From NCBI GenBank assembly GCA_034766995.1, contig CM068325.1, positions 7,866,825 through 7,930,824 of the forward strand: 64,000 nt of DNA. Direction: 5' to 3'. The notes under the pieces are model-generated. The model did not search any database, had not been told where the DNA came from, and saw only the letters and a program-made list of their open reading frames with translations. Made by a program: the position numbers and the translations under genes. This DNA is from Acanthacorydalis orientalis. Taxonomy: Eukaryota > Arthropoda > Insecta > Megaloptera > Corydalidae. How positions within the stretch are numbered: position 1 is the stretch's first letter; each line of letters opens with the position of its first letter. Positions 42,284 through 54,414 of the stretch are shown here, piece by piece.

Positions 42284-43919
42284 TATATATATATATATAT
42301 ATATATGTTATTTATTAAATTTAATTTTGAACTTCAAAATTGATACAATCAAAGCTTTGTTTCAAATAAAAAATATTTCTTCGACGTTTTAGGATTTTGA
42401 AGTGTCAAACTTAACATTTAAAAATGGAACAGTTCTTGACCGAGAAGTTTGCATAACCTCACAAAAAAAATTTCAACTTCATGGAGTACGAGAAGCAGCG
42501 TATTAGGCACTGCATATGTTAAGATCCGAATAACAGATTGTACAAAATACACAAATGTTAAATAGTTGCGCCGTCAGGTTAGTCAGCTGTTGTGGATGTG
42601 GAAAGAAAAGGTTCTTACACGGATTTCTCTTTAAAACGATCGAAGGGCATAGTAAAACAGTAAAACAATTTGGTACTTCCAACTGTAAAATTACTGAAAA
42701 AATAAACTAACCAACGGTAAATGATCATGAAAAAATCAAATGTCGCATAGAAATAGAAGGGTAAAAAAACCCATAGTTTGTCGCAAAAACGTTCAAGGAT
42801 TTCACAACTATTTAACACGAATTTAAATTCCGTTAACTGTTGCCTACATTCATGCTACTAAACTTTCTGAGAAACGCATGTCATGTTTCAAGTACAGATA
42901 TCTCATTTAATCTCGAACATAGCGTATAGATTCAAAGAGGCCCAGCATCCGTTCAGATTCATACGTAGCCTTCCTCAAAACCTATAAGTGTTAAAGCTGC
43001 AATCATTAACCAATCAAATGACATGTAACAATTTGTAACCAATGTCGTGATTTGCAACCAAGAATAACAAGAATCTTGTCACCGCCCTACATGTTACTTA
43101 CAATTCTAGTTAACGGTAAATAAAACAATGCAAATATGAAGTAGTCGGACCGCTGAGACGAGCATGCAAGACCAAACATGAGCACGCAAGAGTAAACACA
43201 AGCGCACATAACATCGCGAGTACACGATCAAGAGTAATTTTAAGAGTATGTTCGGAGAAGAGTACAGTACAAACCACACAGTGTAATTCATACATAGAGA
43301 ACAGTGCTCCAAATAGTGTGATTCTGATACAGAAATTACATCAGAAATCATTGTAATTCATACACAGAACAGTGGTCCAAAACACAGCGTAATTCATACA
43401 CAGAACTTGTTCCAGAAATCAGTGTAATTCCTACACGCCACAGTTTAGATTTTTGTGCCGATTCACAATTCAATTTAAAGCATTTCTATTCGCGGTATCA
43501 GAGTCTAGTATTCGTTATAAAGTAAAATACACATATCGTTGAATTAATAAGTGTGCGCAGTTTGATTTTACAGAAAGTCTGCGTGAATTTACTGCACCAA
43601 CTCATTCACAGCATACTTTTCGCATTCCAATTGAAAAAAATCCTGACGATGCTACGAAAATGTCATGTTCAGCTTTGCGGTGAAATGTTGTGATTCACAA
43701 AACGTACAAAAAATACTAAAAGAGTGGAAGAGTTGCAAAAATGGATTAAGACTTCATCGAACTCGAACCCCTCATCATTTTTCAACAGGGGATTCGTCAT
43801 TTCTCTGACAGATGGAGTAAAGTTATGCGAAATAATGGGAGAAGAAATAAATCCAAACGAATGAACATCATGAGGATAATTTTTTAAGAAAATGTTCTCA
43901 TTTTATGAAAAAAATGTTA
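42284..43919. other. No gene recognised; short local repeats
   Basis: AT-rich. 43290-43430 contains three diverged repeats of GTAATTCATACACAGAAC. 43620-43860 has unassigned open stretches on the plus strand. I find no domain, and no transposon ends beyond the mariner boundary. Confidence 0.4.
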
Positions 43920-44129
43920 CTTTTTAAATATAAATTGAATTCTACGTTAATTCTCAGCACCGTGAGCACTAGAAATGACTATAATAGGATTAGTCATTGC
44001 GAAAATTTTCGTACAGCATTCGAATAGCGCATCAGACAGCTGTAGAATGAGTCAAATATTTAAAACTTTCGTGGCGAGGAAAGAGCGAATTTGCTAAAAA
44101 TACCGAAGTTTTAAACGGAAAGTAGAGCT

Positions 44130-44854
44130 AAACTCTTCAGAGTAATGTGTGGGATTTTATAACATTGGTGATTTTTTAATCTGCACGGTATTATAAAAAG
44201 TATTGAAAATAAATTCAAATATCTGAACGGTAATGAATTAAAACTCGTCCTGCTATAGTCTTATTAATACTCTCTTAACTATGAAAACGATAAAAAAGTA
44301 CTTACGTTGCGGGATCAAATAAAATTCTGCTGTGAATCGATGAGGAGAGTGAAAACTTCAAGTAGGAACTGAACAGCTAATTCTTATCTTCGGGTCTTCG
44401 AATATTAAACTCTGAAAAATCATAAAAGAGTATTTCAGTGTTTAGTATTTACTTCTTGGTTGATCGGCAAATGATCAATTATTCGCTCTTAATTACAAAA
44501 AAGAGATAAATGTACTTACATTTCGAGGTCTAATAAAATTCTGCTGCGAATCGGTGAGAAAACTCCAAGGACGAACTGAACAGCTAATTCTTAAATTCGA
44601 ATACACGAACAGTGAAATCTGAAAAATCATAAAAATTGTTTCAGAATTTACTTCATAGTTGATCGGCGAATAATTACTTATACGCTCTTAATTACAACGT
44701 TTACAATGATTCAATAAAGAATATTGTCGTTTCACTCACTTGAATTCATTGGATATTTTTTTCGGTTTATTTAACACCGGAAGTGAAAGTGAAACGGAAT
44801 ACAATTCGCTTTTCTAAATACGTTATGAAAACTTAACGATAATGTTTTTATATA
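44130..44854 (-). ncRNA. Array unit A, predicted spliced transcript
   Basis: TATATAAA at 44854-44847. First exon has ATG at 44749 and ends at 44740. Internal exons are 44618-44520 (99 nt, open throughout as 33 codons) and 44411-44306 (106 nt), both with GTAAGTAC donors. Terminal exon starts at 44222 after CCGTTCAG. Confidence 0.4.
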
Positions 44855-44899
44855 AATGGCTTTAAACAATCGTAAATTTTAAAGAGGAAGTAGAACTAA

Positions 44900-45640
44900 G
44901 CTCTACATAGCAATGTGGACATTTTAGAACATTGTTGATTTTTTAATCCGGCCATCGCAGTTTGATTAAAATATTAAAAAGAAGTCAAAATTTCTGAATT
45001 TGTTCTGCTCTAGTTTTATTTATACACTCTTAAATATGAAAACGAGAAAAATGTACTTACATTGCGGGATCTAATAGAAATCTACTGCGAATCAATTAGA
45101 AAACTTCAAGGAGGAAATGAAGAGCTAATCCTTAAAGTCGAATATACGAATAGCGAAATCTGAAAAATCATAAGAGAGCATTTCAGTGTTAAGTGTTTAC
45201 TTCATGGTTGGTCGGCAAATGATCATTTATGTGCTCTTAATTACGAAAAAGAGATGAAAGTACTTACGTGACGAGGTATAATAAAATTCTGTTGCGAATC
45301 GATGAGAAAACTCAAGAACGAACTGAACAGCTAATCCTTAAAGTCGAATATACGAACAGTGAAATCTGAAAAATCATAAAAAGTGTTTCAACATTTACTT
45401 GAATCGGCTTGATCGGCGAATAATTATTTATACGCTCCTAATTACAACGTTTACATCGGTTCAGTAAAGAATATTGTTGTTTCACTCACTTGCACACACA
45501 CACACACACTCGGTAGATACTGTTTTCGGTTCATTTAACACCGAAAGTGTGTGAAAAAACACGATTCGCTTTACTTCACGATTCAAATTCACGATTATAT
45601 ATTGTTATTGTTATTGTATAAAAATGGCTTTAAACAATCA
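44900..45640 (-). ncRNA. Array unit B, predicted spliced transcript
   Basis: The first exon is altered by a (CA)n expansion but keeps the CAA|GTGAGTG donor at 45490. Internal exons are 45365-45268 (98 nt) and 45159-45061 (99 nt), with GTAAGTAC donors and TTTTTCAG acceptors. The terminal exon acceptor is AAATTCAG near 45010. Confidence 0.4.
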
Positions 45641-45669
45641 TACATTTTAACAATGAAGCAGAACTAAGC

Positions 45670-46395
45670 TCTACATAGCAATGTTGACATTTTAGAACAT
45701 TGGTGATTTTTTAATCCGGCCATCGCGGTTTGTTAAAATATTAAAAAGCAGTCAAAATATTTGAATTTTTTCTACTATAGTATTATTTAAATATTCTTAA
45801 GTATGGAAACGAGAAAAATGTACTTACTTGGCGAGATTTAATAGAAATCTACTGTGAATCAATGAGAAAACTTGAAGAATTGCGAATCAAATAGAACAGG
45901 AGGAAATGAACAGCTAATTCTTAAAGTCGAATATACGAATGGCGAAATCTGAAAAATCATAAAATGGTATTTCAGTGTTAAGTGTTTACTTCATGGTTGA
46001 TCGACAAATGATCATTTATGCGCTCTAATTACGAAAAAGAGATAAAAGTACTCACGTGACGAGGTCTAATAAAATTCTGCTGCGAATCGGTGAGAAAACT
46101 CCAAGGACGAACTGAACTGCTAATTCTTAAATTCGAATACACGAACAGTGAAATCTGAAAAATCATAAAAAGTGTGTCAGAATTTACTTCAAAGTTGATA
46201 GGCGATTAATTATTTATACGGTCTTAATTACAACGTTCACATCGGTTTAGTAGAGAATATTGTTGTTTCACTCACTTGAATTCATTGGATATTTTTTTCG
46301 GTTCATTTAACACCGCAAGTGTGAGCGAAACGAAACACGATTCGCTTTTATAAATACGTTTTGAAAACTTAACGGTTATGTTTTTTATATTAATG
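45670..46395 (-). ncRNA. Array unit C, predicted spliced transcript
   Basis: AT-rich box at about 46390-46383. First exon has ATG at 46285 and ends at 46276. Internal exons are 46154-46056 (99 nt, open throughout, reading ISLFVYSNLRISSS...) and 45948-45828 (121 nt, enlarged by a local duplication of GCGAATCAA-like sequence). Donors are GTGAGTAC and GTAAGTAC. Spliced after ATGAATTCAA the frame meets TAG soon, leaving only a ~14-codon peptide. Confidence 0.4.
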
Positions 46396-46439
46396 GCTTT
46401 AAACAATCGTACATTTTAAAGAGGAAGTAGAACTAAGCT

Positions 46440-47152
46440 CTACATAGCAATGTTGACATTTTATAACATTGGTGATTTTTTAATCCGTCCATCGCTGTTT
46501 GATTAAAATATTAAAAAGGACTCAAAATTTCTGAATTTCTTTTGCTCTAGTTTTATTTATACATTCTTAAGTATGAAAACGAGAAAAATGTACTTACGTG
46601 ACGAGATCTAATAGAAACCCACTGCGAATCGATCGGATTACTTCAAGGACGGAATGAAGAGCTAATTCTTAAAATCGAATGTACGAATAGCGAAATCTGA
46701 AAAATCATAAGAGAGCATTTCAGTGTTAAGTATTTATTTCATGGTTGATCGACAAATGATCATTTATGCGCTCTAATTACGAAAAAGAGATAAAAGTACT
46801 CACGTGACGAGGTCTAATAAAATTCTGCTGCGAATCGATCGGAAAACTTCAAGGAGGAACTGAATAGCTAATTTTTATATTCGTGTCTTCGAATATTGAA
46901 ATCTGAAAAATCATAAGAGAGCGTTTCAGTGTTAAGTATTTACTTCATGGTTGATCGACCAATGATCATTTACACGCTCTTAATTACTGATAAAAATGTT
47001 TATATCGGCTTAATAAAGAATTTTGTTGTTTCACTCACTTGAATTCGTTGGATATTTTTTCGGTTTATTTAACACCGCAAGTGCAACGAAAACGAAACAC
47101 GATTCGATTTTCTAAGTACGTTATGAAAACTTAACGATAATGTTTTTATATA
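46440..47152 (-). ncRNA. Array unit D, predicted spliced transcript
   Basis: TATATAAA at 47152-47145. First exon ends at 47039 with GTGAGT. Internal exons are 46902-46804 and 46696-46598, both exactly 99 nt, and a terminal exon starts at 46530. Donors are GTGAGTAC and GTAAGTAC. The first exon has ACG where units A and C have ATG. Exon 2 contains a TGA in the frame that is open in its relatives. Confidence 0.4.
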
Positions 47153-47340
47153 AATGGCTTTAAACAATCGTAAATTTTAAACCGGAAGTAGAACTAAGCT
47201 CTACATAGCAATGTGGACATTTTGTAACATTGTTTATTTTCTTAATCCGGCTATCGCGGTTCGATTAAAATATTAAAAAGATGTCAAAATATTTTAACAG
47301 TAATAGCAGACAAAGAGAAATATCTTACTAAAGTTTGCAA

Positions 47341-48169
47341 AGTATGTAAAAGTAACGGTAAGAAAGAGAAACACGTTACATTTTCCGGCTTCATTTAGTT
47401 CCACTTCATATTACAGAGTGTTTTACAAAGTATCACACTTCAAAAATATATTAGCTTGTAAGAATATATAATAAATAACTTCAAAATGCAATGGGTGTTT
47501 AATTTTAAAGCGTGTCTTTAAAACTCATGTAAAAGCTTTTTTGTATTCATTCACCAAAAACATAGCTGGGAACCGGGTAAAGCTAGCAATAAAACTACTG
47601 GTCCGCAATGTGTTAAGAATACCCGCTTCTCTAAGTTGCACTATACGTATTCAGAAAAGCTAGCAATGTAAAAATTTTATAACATCGGTGACTTTTTAAT
47701 CCGTCGATCGCGGTTTGATTAAAATATTGAAAAGAAGTCAAAATATCTGAACAGTGATGAAAAAAGTTTCGAGTATTACACACAATACGACAAATAACGC
47801 GCGGGCAGTGCCACCGGCCTGTGTCAGCATGAGTTAACACCCCGACCCCCCCCCCCCCCAATCGAATTCATGCAATAGATTTTTAACCCGTACCTTGACA
47901 TCTACAGAGTCTTTTATCTAAGGTTGTTTATATGTTTTCATATGGTTTCACTTCTTTTAGTTGCGAACGTGAAGCTGCAAGTCGCTCTGCCATTAATTCT
48001 TCTTTGACAGTTGTTTAGAAGTGCGATTGAGTTCTTTTTTTAAAAAAGAGAAAATAATGAATGAAATCCACTGGAGAATATTCCATACAAAGGATAAATC
48101 TTGTCCTTTCTACGAAACTTTCATATTGTTTTATCTGTATTATTTCGTGTCAGGGCATTATTGTTTCAG

Positions 48170-48170
<1 letters not shown>
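47341..48170. other. Partial array sequence and spacer
   Basis: 47650-47750 repeats the terminal-exon region of the array (ACTTTTTAATCCG, ATCGCGGTTTGATTAAAATATT). A poly-C run lies at 47846-47860. 48020-48170 is unassigned AT-rich sequence; its ORF runs into the following (TA)n. Confidence 0.5.

Positions 48171-48217
<47 letters not shown>
48170..48217. repeat. (TA)n microsatellite
   Basis: Pure alternating TA. Confidence 0.95.
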
Positions 48218-48219
<2 letters not shown>

Positions 48220-48399
48220 TCCCCCAAATTACTACTTCATTGCCTGAAAGCGGCGGAAGGTGCGAACGGGATTTCAAATGAAGAGGTAGTCGCCAACACG
48301 CAAGTGGGATCATCGTGGCGAGTCATGATGCCAAACGTTACATGATGAGTACAAATACGCAACGGACCTCATTCTCCGGAGGACTACTTGTCCCCCGCT

Positions 48400-48533
48400 G
48401 CGGCAGTAGCAGGGATCAAGGCAAGATGTCAGAGGGTAAAATTGTGGAAAAGAGAGGCGCTGAATCGAACAAAATGGAAAATCATGGAAGAGGCCTTTAT
48501 CCAGCAGTGGATCGACAGGGACTGAAAATGATA
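48400..48533 (+). pseudogene. RTE-like element 3' end, fragment 2
   Basis: The plus strand encodes ...[23 protein letters not shown], then stop and AAAATGATATATA. This matches the C-terminus of the elements at 11064 and 55845. It ends in a short GAT tail next to (TA)n. 48230-48400 upstream is not clearly part of it. Confidence 0.75.
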
Positions 48534-48547
48534 TATATATATATATA

Positions 48548-50216
48548 CACACCCCTCCCTCAATTTACGCGGAATTTTTTTCACACGAGTTTTTTTTACA
48601 CGGCAGATTATACCTCTATTTACGCTGCACTTTTTATACGCGGTCTTGATTTACGCGGTCATCTCATTTTACGCGGTCGGATAGATTTCATTTGATGTGA
48701 TTTTTCATTGTATTTACTTTACATCAAATTGACGCAAATTCTTACTTGAACGTACAGATGCACGGCAGTGCAGTACAAAACATGCTCGGGGAGACGTCGC
48801 GTCGCCTCACTAGTCATCTGTGCGATCCTAATTTACGAAGCAAGAAAATATATTTTCCTAGAAGTTTTAAAAGCAGTCAACAAGTGTACACAAGTGATAC
48901 CGATAGGACAAGTCGTTGTGTTTGTTCTCTGCAAACTGCTTGCGGTCATTCGTCGATGTTTAAAAGCGTCGGGTAGGGCGTGGGTGATCTTTATTCACGC
49001 CGAATGAGGTCAACTAGGTCTTTGAAAATTTTCCTAGGTAGCAAAGTCAAGATTACGCCACACGACAGTACTACATGTTGTTAGGAAGAACACGTTTCAG
49101 TCTTGTTTTGAAACGGATCGAATCCCCAGGAACGACAGATCAACTACGTGTTTACTGAGATCTCAGACACTGTCGCCAAACCTTAAAACTCGCTAAAAAA
49201 AACTCTATACGCGTCAGCGCTGTATGATGTAAGGACGAGAGTGCATTACGTTGCGCTGGTCATCATATGACTGAAGGCAATGTTGTATTTAAACAACGAG
49301 ACGTCAGAATCAGTCGACCTTAACGACGCTGTTTTTTTTCAGTAGAGAGTGTGTAGGCAACGTTTTTATCATACTGTTCAGATTTATAAATTATATTGCG
49401 ATTTTAACCCGGAAATGTTTTACGAACGTTCAATAACACGAAGAAGCAGAAAATCCATGTCTTTGGAAATGAAAATGTTGAATCGGTTTGAAGCAGGAAA
49501 AGAAGCCGCAACGATTGCTAAGGAATATCGAACAATGTCCGAACAGTCGAGAAAGGAAGGGAAAATATTAGGAGCAGCGTGGCCTTTAATGAATCACTAG
49601 TAGATCGTGAATTAACTGATATTGACTCAATTCATACAATATATTTGAAAACCAACCTGCTGATGAATGTGACTGTGACTACGAAGAAACGAATTCACTC
49701 ACTGCTGAAAATCTTTGTAAAACTCTTGAATTAGCCAAAAAGAATTGCAAAGTGCCATTATAGACAACGATTCAAACATTCGATGAGCATTAAAATTTAG
49801 ACAAGATTCGATGAACTGTTTCAGCGGATATCAGCAAAATTTATGAAAACTTAGTAAAAGAAAAGATAGAGGACAAATCATGCGGAACAATTAACATTAA
49901 CAATAAAAATGATGTCGAACTTACAAATATTTCAAGCGATGCAGATGATAAGATTGTGCCGATCGCAAGGAGGAGATCGATTGTTTTGAATTACAGTAGC
50001 GACAGTGACACCGAATAAAACCGATCTACTTTTGTTTTCTAAGACGTCGTTATTATTTTTAATTTATGCGATATAAATATGTGTTTCTACAACTTCACTA
50101 GCTTTCATTTCCAATATTTTTCCTATTTGTGCCGATGGACTCGATTTACGCGATTTTCATTCGCGTAAAACGAATCCACGTGGAACGGATACTCCGCGTG
50201 AATTGAGGGACGGGTG
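48548..50216 (+). mobile_element. pogo/Tigger-like DNA transposon
   Basis: Terminal repeats CACCCCTCCCTCAATT and AATTGAGGGACGGGTG are flanked by TA. At 49430-49520 the plus strand encodes an HTH-like start (SRKSMSLEMKMLNRFEAGKEAATIAKEY), as in pogo/Tigger/CENP-B-type transposases. Further on only an acidic C-terminal tail is recognisable (about 49905-50017). The catalytic core is missing, so the copy is defective. Confidence 0.75.
49418..49600 (+). pseudogene. pogo-like transposase N-terminal remnant
   Basis: A 61-codon stretch from MFYERSITRRSRKSMSLE to a TAG, containing the CENP-B/pogo-type helix-turn-helix start. It then degenerates. The DDE region is absent. Confidence 0.55.
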
Positions 50217-50667
50217 TATATATGTAACCTGTTACGTACGAAACGCCCGTATAACAATTAACCATGGTCGTAAGAACATTTAACCTTCTTCGTTATTTTC
50301 GTTTTTCTTTCGCTGTCGCCGTGAGATGGTTTCTTCGGCGCGGCGATGGACCCAGCGGTTGCCGCCTCCGGACGGCGGTTGCAGGAACGTGCTGGGACCG
50401 ACGTACATCTTCGGTCTGTAGGTCCTGGATCTGATTTTCGGCTCCGGCCAGTGTCTCTTGAAATTGGCTGCGTCCAGCCAATCTATTGACACATTTTTGT
50501 GAGGTTCCTCTCATCTAGAATGTTCGACTCATCCCGTTTATGTATGTTTTGAGATATTCTACCACTGCTTCTTCATGCAGTTCAGCTGCGTGGAAATTTA
50601 TTCTCTTGTCGTTGCGTGATTTTTAAATCGATTCTTCGTGTTCTTCGCGTTCTTCGCCGGACGGCGA
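50217..50667 (-). other. Unidentified GC-rich segment between two pogo pieces
   Basis: 50280-50514 is GC-rich with two overlapping minus-strand frames (70-73 codons), one with GGGNRWVHRRAEETISRRQRK. I cannot assign either. It might be a scrap of a retroelement gag or of a host exon. Confidence 0.25.
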
Positions 50668-50960
50668 AGAACAATTATTTCAAGCGATGCAAATGATAAG
50701 TTTGTGTCGATTGAAAGGAAGACGTTGATTGTTTTGAATTTTACAGTAGCGACAGTGACACCGAATCATACTTATCTACTTTTGTTTTCTAAAAACGTCA
50801 TTATTTTTTTTTCATTTATGTGAAATGTATGTGTTTCTACAACGTCACTAGCTTTCATTTCTAATATTTTTTCTATTGTACTGACAGACTCGATTTATAC
50901 GATTTTCATTCGCATAAAACGAATCCAAGTGCAAAGGATACTCCGTGTGAATTGAGGGAC

Positions 50961-50965
<5 letters not shown>
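50668..50965 (+). mobile_element. pogo-like element 3' end, duplicate
   Basis: It matches 49935-50216 closely (GTAGCGACAGTGACACCGAAT, CATTCGCATAAAACGAATCC, AATTGAGGGACGGG) and ends at the same terminal repeat, followed by (TA)n. Confidence 0.8.
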
Positions 50966-51014
<49 letters not shown>

Positions 51015-51046
51015 CATATATGTATATATATATATAAATATATAAA

Positions 51047-51086
<40 letters not shown>

Positions 51087-51207
51087 AGTACTACTAAATT
51101 CTCTATAATACCGCAAAAGGTACAGAATTTTGAGTGAAACAAGCACATTGGCTTAGATGAGTGCTTCAGGTATGTTTCTTTCTATAAATGCATACATGTA
51201 TACATAC

Positions 51208-51247
<40 letters not shown>

Positions 51248-51269
51248 CTATATATATATATATATATAT

Positions 51270-51343
<74 letters not shown>

Positions 51344-51479
51344 ATATACAAGTACTACTATATTCTCTATAATGCAACAAATGGTACAGAATTTTGAGTG
51401 AAATAAGCACATTAGCTTACATGAGTGAGTTAGGTATGTTTCTTTCTATAAATGCATACATGTATACATACATACTTAC

Positions 51480-51516
<37 letters not shown>

Positions 51517-51566
51517 TATATATATATATATACATAGATATATAGATACTTATATACACACATATA

Positions 51567-51636
<70 letters not shown>

Positions 51637-51752
51637 AGTACTACTAATTTCTCTATATTGCAACAAATGGTACAGAATTTTGAGTGAAACAAGAACATTA
51701 GCTTACATGAGTGCGTTAGGTATGTTTTTTTCTATAAATGCATACATGTATA

Positions 51753-51801
<49 letters not shown>

Positions 51802-51915
51802 TACTACTAATTTCTTTATAATGCAACAACTGGTACAGAATTTTGAGTGAAACAAGCACATTAGCTTACATGAGTGCGTTAGGTATGTTTTTTTCTATAA
51901 ATGCATACATGTATA

Positions 51916-51970
<55 letters not shown>
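50966..51970. repeat. Tandem array: four ~130-bp units separated by (TA)n
   Basis: Unique blocks starting AGTACTACTA at about 51087, 51351, 51637 and 51800 share GGTACAGAATTTTGAGTGAAA, CAAGCACATTAGCTTACATGAGTG and TTTCTATAAATGCATACATG. They are joined by long TA runs. The architecture is the same as at 36471-37545, but the unit is unrelated. Confidence 0.85.
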
Positions 51971-51973
<3 letters not shown>

Positions 51974-53109
51974 GTATCTTGGTACAACCATATGTCTTTC
52001 CCGGCCAAATAACAAAGATAAACTAATATCAACCTAATAACGGGACTTTAAAATCTTAGAAACACAATTAATGCATTACTGGCGATCAGTTAACGAGTGA
52101 AAATAAGAAACAGGTTTTTTTAACAAATTTGTAGACGATACACGGGCGCTTAGATTTATCCAAAGAGACACAAAACTCGAGATTACAGAAAATACCCAAC
52201 GATATTTGAGGTTAACCGAATATCAGATATCAGTACTCTATTAAATTTAATTTCTCATCACATTGTCGATTGTTCTTAATTAATTGTTATGTATGTCCGT
52301 GCAAACTGAAATTAAAGCCTTTCCGTTCATTCAATTCAACGGACTTAATAGAATCCATTGAGATAGGAAATGTACGTTGTCGGCTTGTATTCGTCATCTT
52401 GAAGAATGTTTTTTGGTCTCCATCTTCGTATTTAATTGATATCGAAGACGTGTTTTGTATTTGAATTTTGCAAATTGCAATTTTATATTTAATTCGTATA
52501 AAAATGATCGTTTGTTCTACGAGATATTGTACTGTAGGCAGGAGTTGTAAAGTGGATAAGATAATAGAGTGTTTTCACATAAGTAAGTCATCAGAATATT
52601 ATTTTATACTTTTTTTAAAAAAAAGAACAGTCACACTAATCTTTTTTTGTATATATGTGACGGAGACACGATATTTTTGAATTACTGTTTCACGTTTTCG
52701 ACTCGTATTTCACTTTTCTTTTTTATAATAAACGTACAATAAGTAATACAGATAATTCTAAGGGCATCGTTCTGAACAAATTAAACGTACAATATTTTTT
52801 ATCATATTTAAGGTTTTGTAAGAAATACGAATTTCTTGGCAAAAAAAATACAAAAATTGATAAAGAAGTTGAAACGATTGGAAAAGAAAACGTTGAACAT
52901 GTTCCGGAACGAATAAAAAACGAATAGCAAACAAGGTGGTACAGCGCTTTGTTTGACGAAAGCTATATAAACGAGAAAAAACGAATGAGAGCAGCCAATT
53001 AAATGAATTTTTAAAAAAAATGTGAAATATGAGCGGTACCTATAAACAATCATTTATTTTCATACTGAAAGACAAATTTAAAATTTAAAAAGTATTTATT
53101 GTTTACAAC
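51971..53109. other. No gene recognised
   Basis: AT-rich; short ORFs on both strands without domains. 52820-53060 has a minus-strand frame rich in Phe/Tyr that looks like AT-rich noise. Confidence 0.4.
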
Positions 53110-53274
53110 GGGGAGGATACGTTTTCGGAAATTGATTTTGGGACCAAATTTCGTGTAGTGGTAAGTTACCCCAAACGTATTTAATAGTAACGTCCAACCA
53201 TTTTCGAGAAAAAAAGGCTCCAACGATTCCGCATCAGACTTATGAGAGAAAGATTTTTACCTGTTGTAAACTAG

Positions 53275-53350
53275 GATGATAACTAGGCGGTAAAGAGCAG
53301 GTAGAGAACTTTCAAGTGCCTTACGTGTCGGTTTCGACTCTCTCCCCCGA
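53275..53350 (+). repeat. tRNA-like segment in foldback B copy 1, left arm
   Basis: Diverged counterpart of the right-arm segment: ACTAGGCGGTAAAGAGC then GGTTTCGACTCTC. Both boxes are recognisable but weakened. Confidence 0.35.
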
Positions 53351-53877
53351 TCCAATCACTTTCTTTTCTTCACCTGAATAATTATTTAATGGATTTTATA
53401 AAAAAAAAACATTTAAGAAAAGACTAAATAACATTTTCTTTAATTTTCTCTCGAAAAATGCCAGTTCTAAATTTTTAAAATTTTATTTCAGAAAATGATT
53501 TTTTCACGAATTTTTTGTATTTTCTTGCAAACATATTCGTTTATTAAAGTAATCAAGTGGTATATGATCCCGTTACAGTAAGATCACGTGGTGTATACAT
53601 GAAAGAATTTTACACCTTTCTCTATAAATAATATTCCGTGGAATACACCACATGAACAATTTAATATACGAATATTTTTGCAAAATAATGCAGAAAATTC
53701 AAAAAATCGTGAAAAAGTCATTTTCTGAAATAGAGTTGTAGAAATTTAGAAAAGAGCATTTTTCGAAAGAAAATGGCAAGAAAATGTTATTTCATCTGTA
53801 TTTTAATATTTTTTAATTAAAATGCATTAAAAGCATTAAATAATTATTCAACCGAAGTAAAAAATAAAACAACACAA

Positions 53878-53945
53878 ACCGGGAGTCGAACCTGAAAACT
53901 CTGACAAGCCTGCGCGTTATCACGCTAGTTGTCTATTAAAGAAAA
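53878..53945 (-). repeat. tRNA-like segment in foldback B copy 1, right arm
   Basis: On the minus strand: CTAGCGTGATAACGCGCAGG (A-box-like) followed ~25 nt later by GGTTCGACTCC, a perfect B-box. It is probably tRNA-derived; it does not fold into an obvious intact tRNA. Confidence 0.5.
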
Positions 53946-54269
53946 TATTTCTCTTATAAGATGCGGAAACTTTGAAGACTTTTTTTCTCGAAAATAGCTG
54001 GATAATGGGAGCTAGTACGTTACTATATTCATGCCTTTGGAGTGCCCTACCAATACACGAAGTTTGATCTCAAACTCAATTTTCGAGCTCGTATCCTCCC
54101 CTTGTTATTCAACTATATAATCGTTTCTATAATCAAAGACAGTTCGGTATCATTTCTGTAGATTTTCGACAACCTTCTCAAATAAAAACCCTGTGAATGT
54201 GATTTGAAACGAGACTAGCAGATCAAGGACATCAGTGAGTGATATAATTTGTTTATTTTTCAAGGAGAT

Positions 54270-54327
54270 ATATATATATATATACATATATATGTATATA
54301 TACATATATATATACATATATATATAC

Positions 54328-54384
<57 letters not shown>

Positions 54385-54412
54385 CGTATATATGTATATA
54401 TATATACATGTA
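54270..54412. repeat. (TA)n / (TATACA)n microsatellite
   Basis: Alternating TA with regular CATA interruptions; abuts mariner element 6. Confidence 0.95.
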
Positions 54413-54414
54413 TA

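Larger units (their letters stand above)
43920..47340 (-). repeat. Tandem array of ~766-bp transcript-like units
   Basis: Four full units and partial ones at both ends lie in the same orientation. On the minus strand each unit has a TATA-like box, a first exon ending in CAA|GTGAGTG, two internal exons of about 99 nt bounded by TTTTTCAG and GTRAGTAC, and a terminal exon after ATTCAG or TTCAG. Spacing between equivalent points is about 766 bp. Details are given per unit. Coding potential is poor: in-frame stops are frequent and not shared. It may be a tandem non-coding-RNA locus or a decayed multi-copy gene. The repeat could also be satellite-like with splice signals inherited from a founder gene. 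Confidence 0.7.
53110..54101. mobile_element. Foldback element family B, copy 1 (992 bp)
   Basis: The ends GGGGAGGATACG and CGTATCCTCCCC are inverted. The arms (53110-53570 and 53640-54101) are imperfect reverse complements with a short centre around 53560-53640. No transposase ORF. Each arm contains a tRNA-like segment with an RNA polymerase III B-box. Confidence 0.8.

Noticed and set aside
43920..47340. A protein-coding tandem gene family
   Set aside because: Two internal exons (44618-44520 and 46154-46056) are open for 33 codons, but the others have in-frame stops or length changes, and the spliced frame from the first-exon ATG ends after about 14 codons. Kept as transcript-like units instead.
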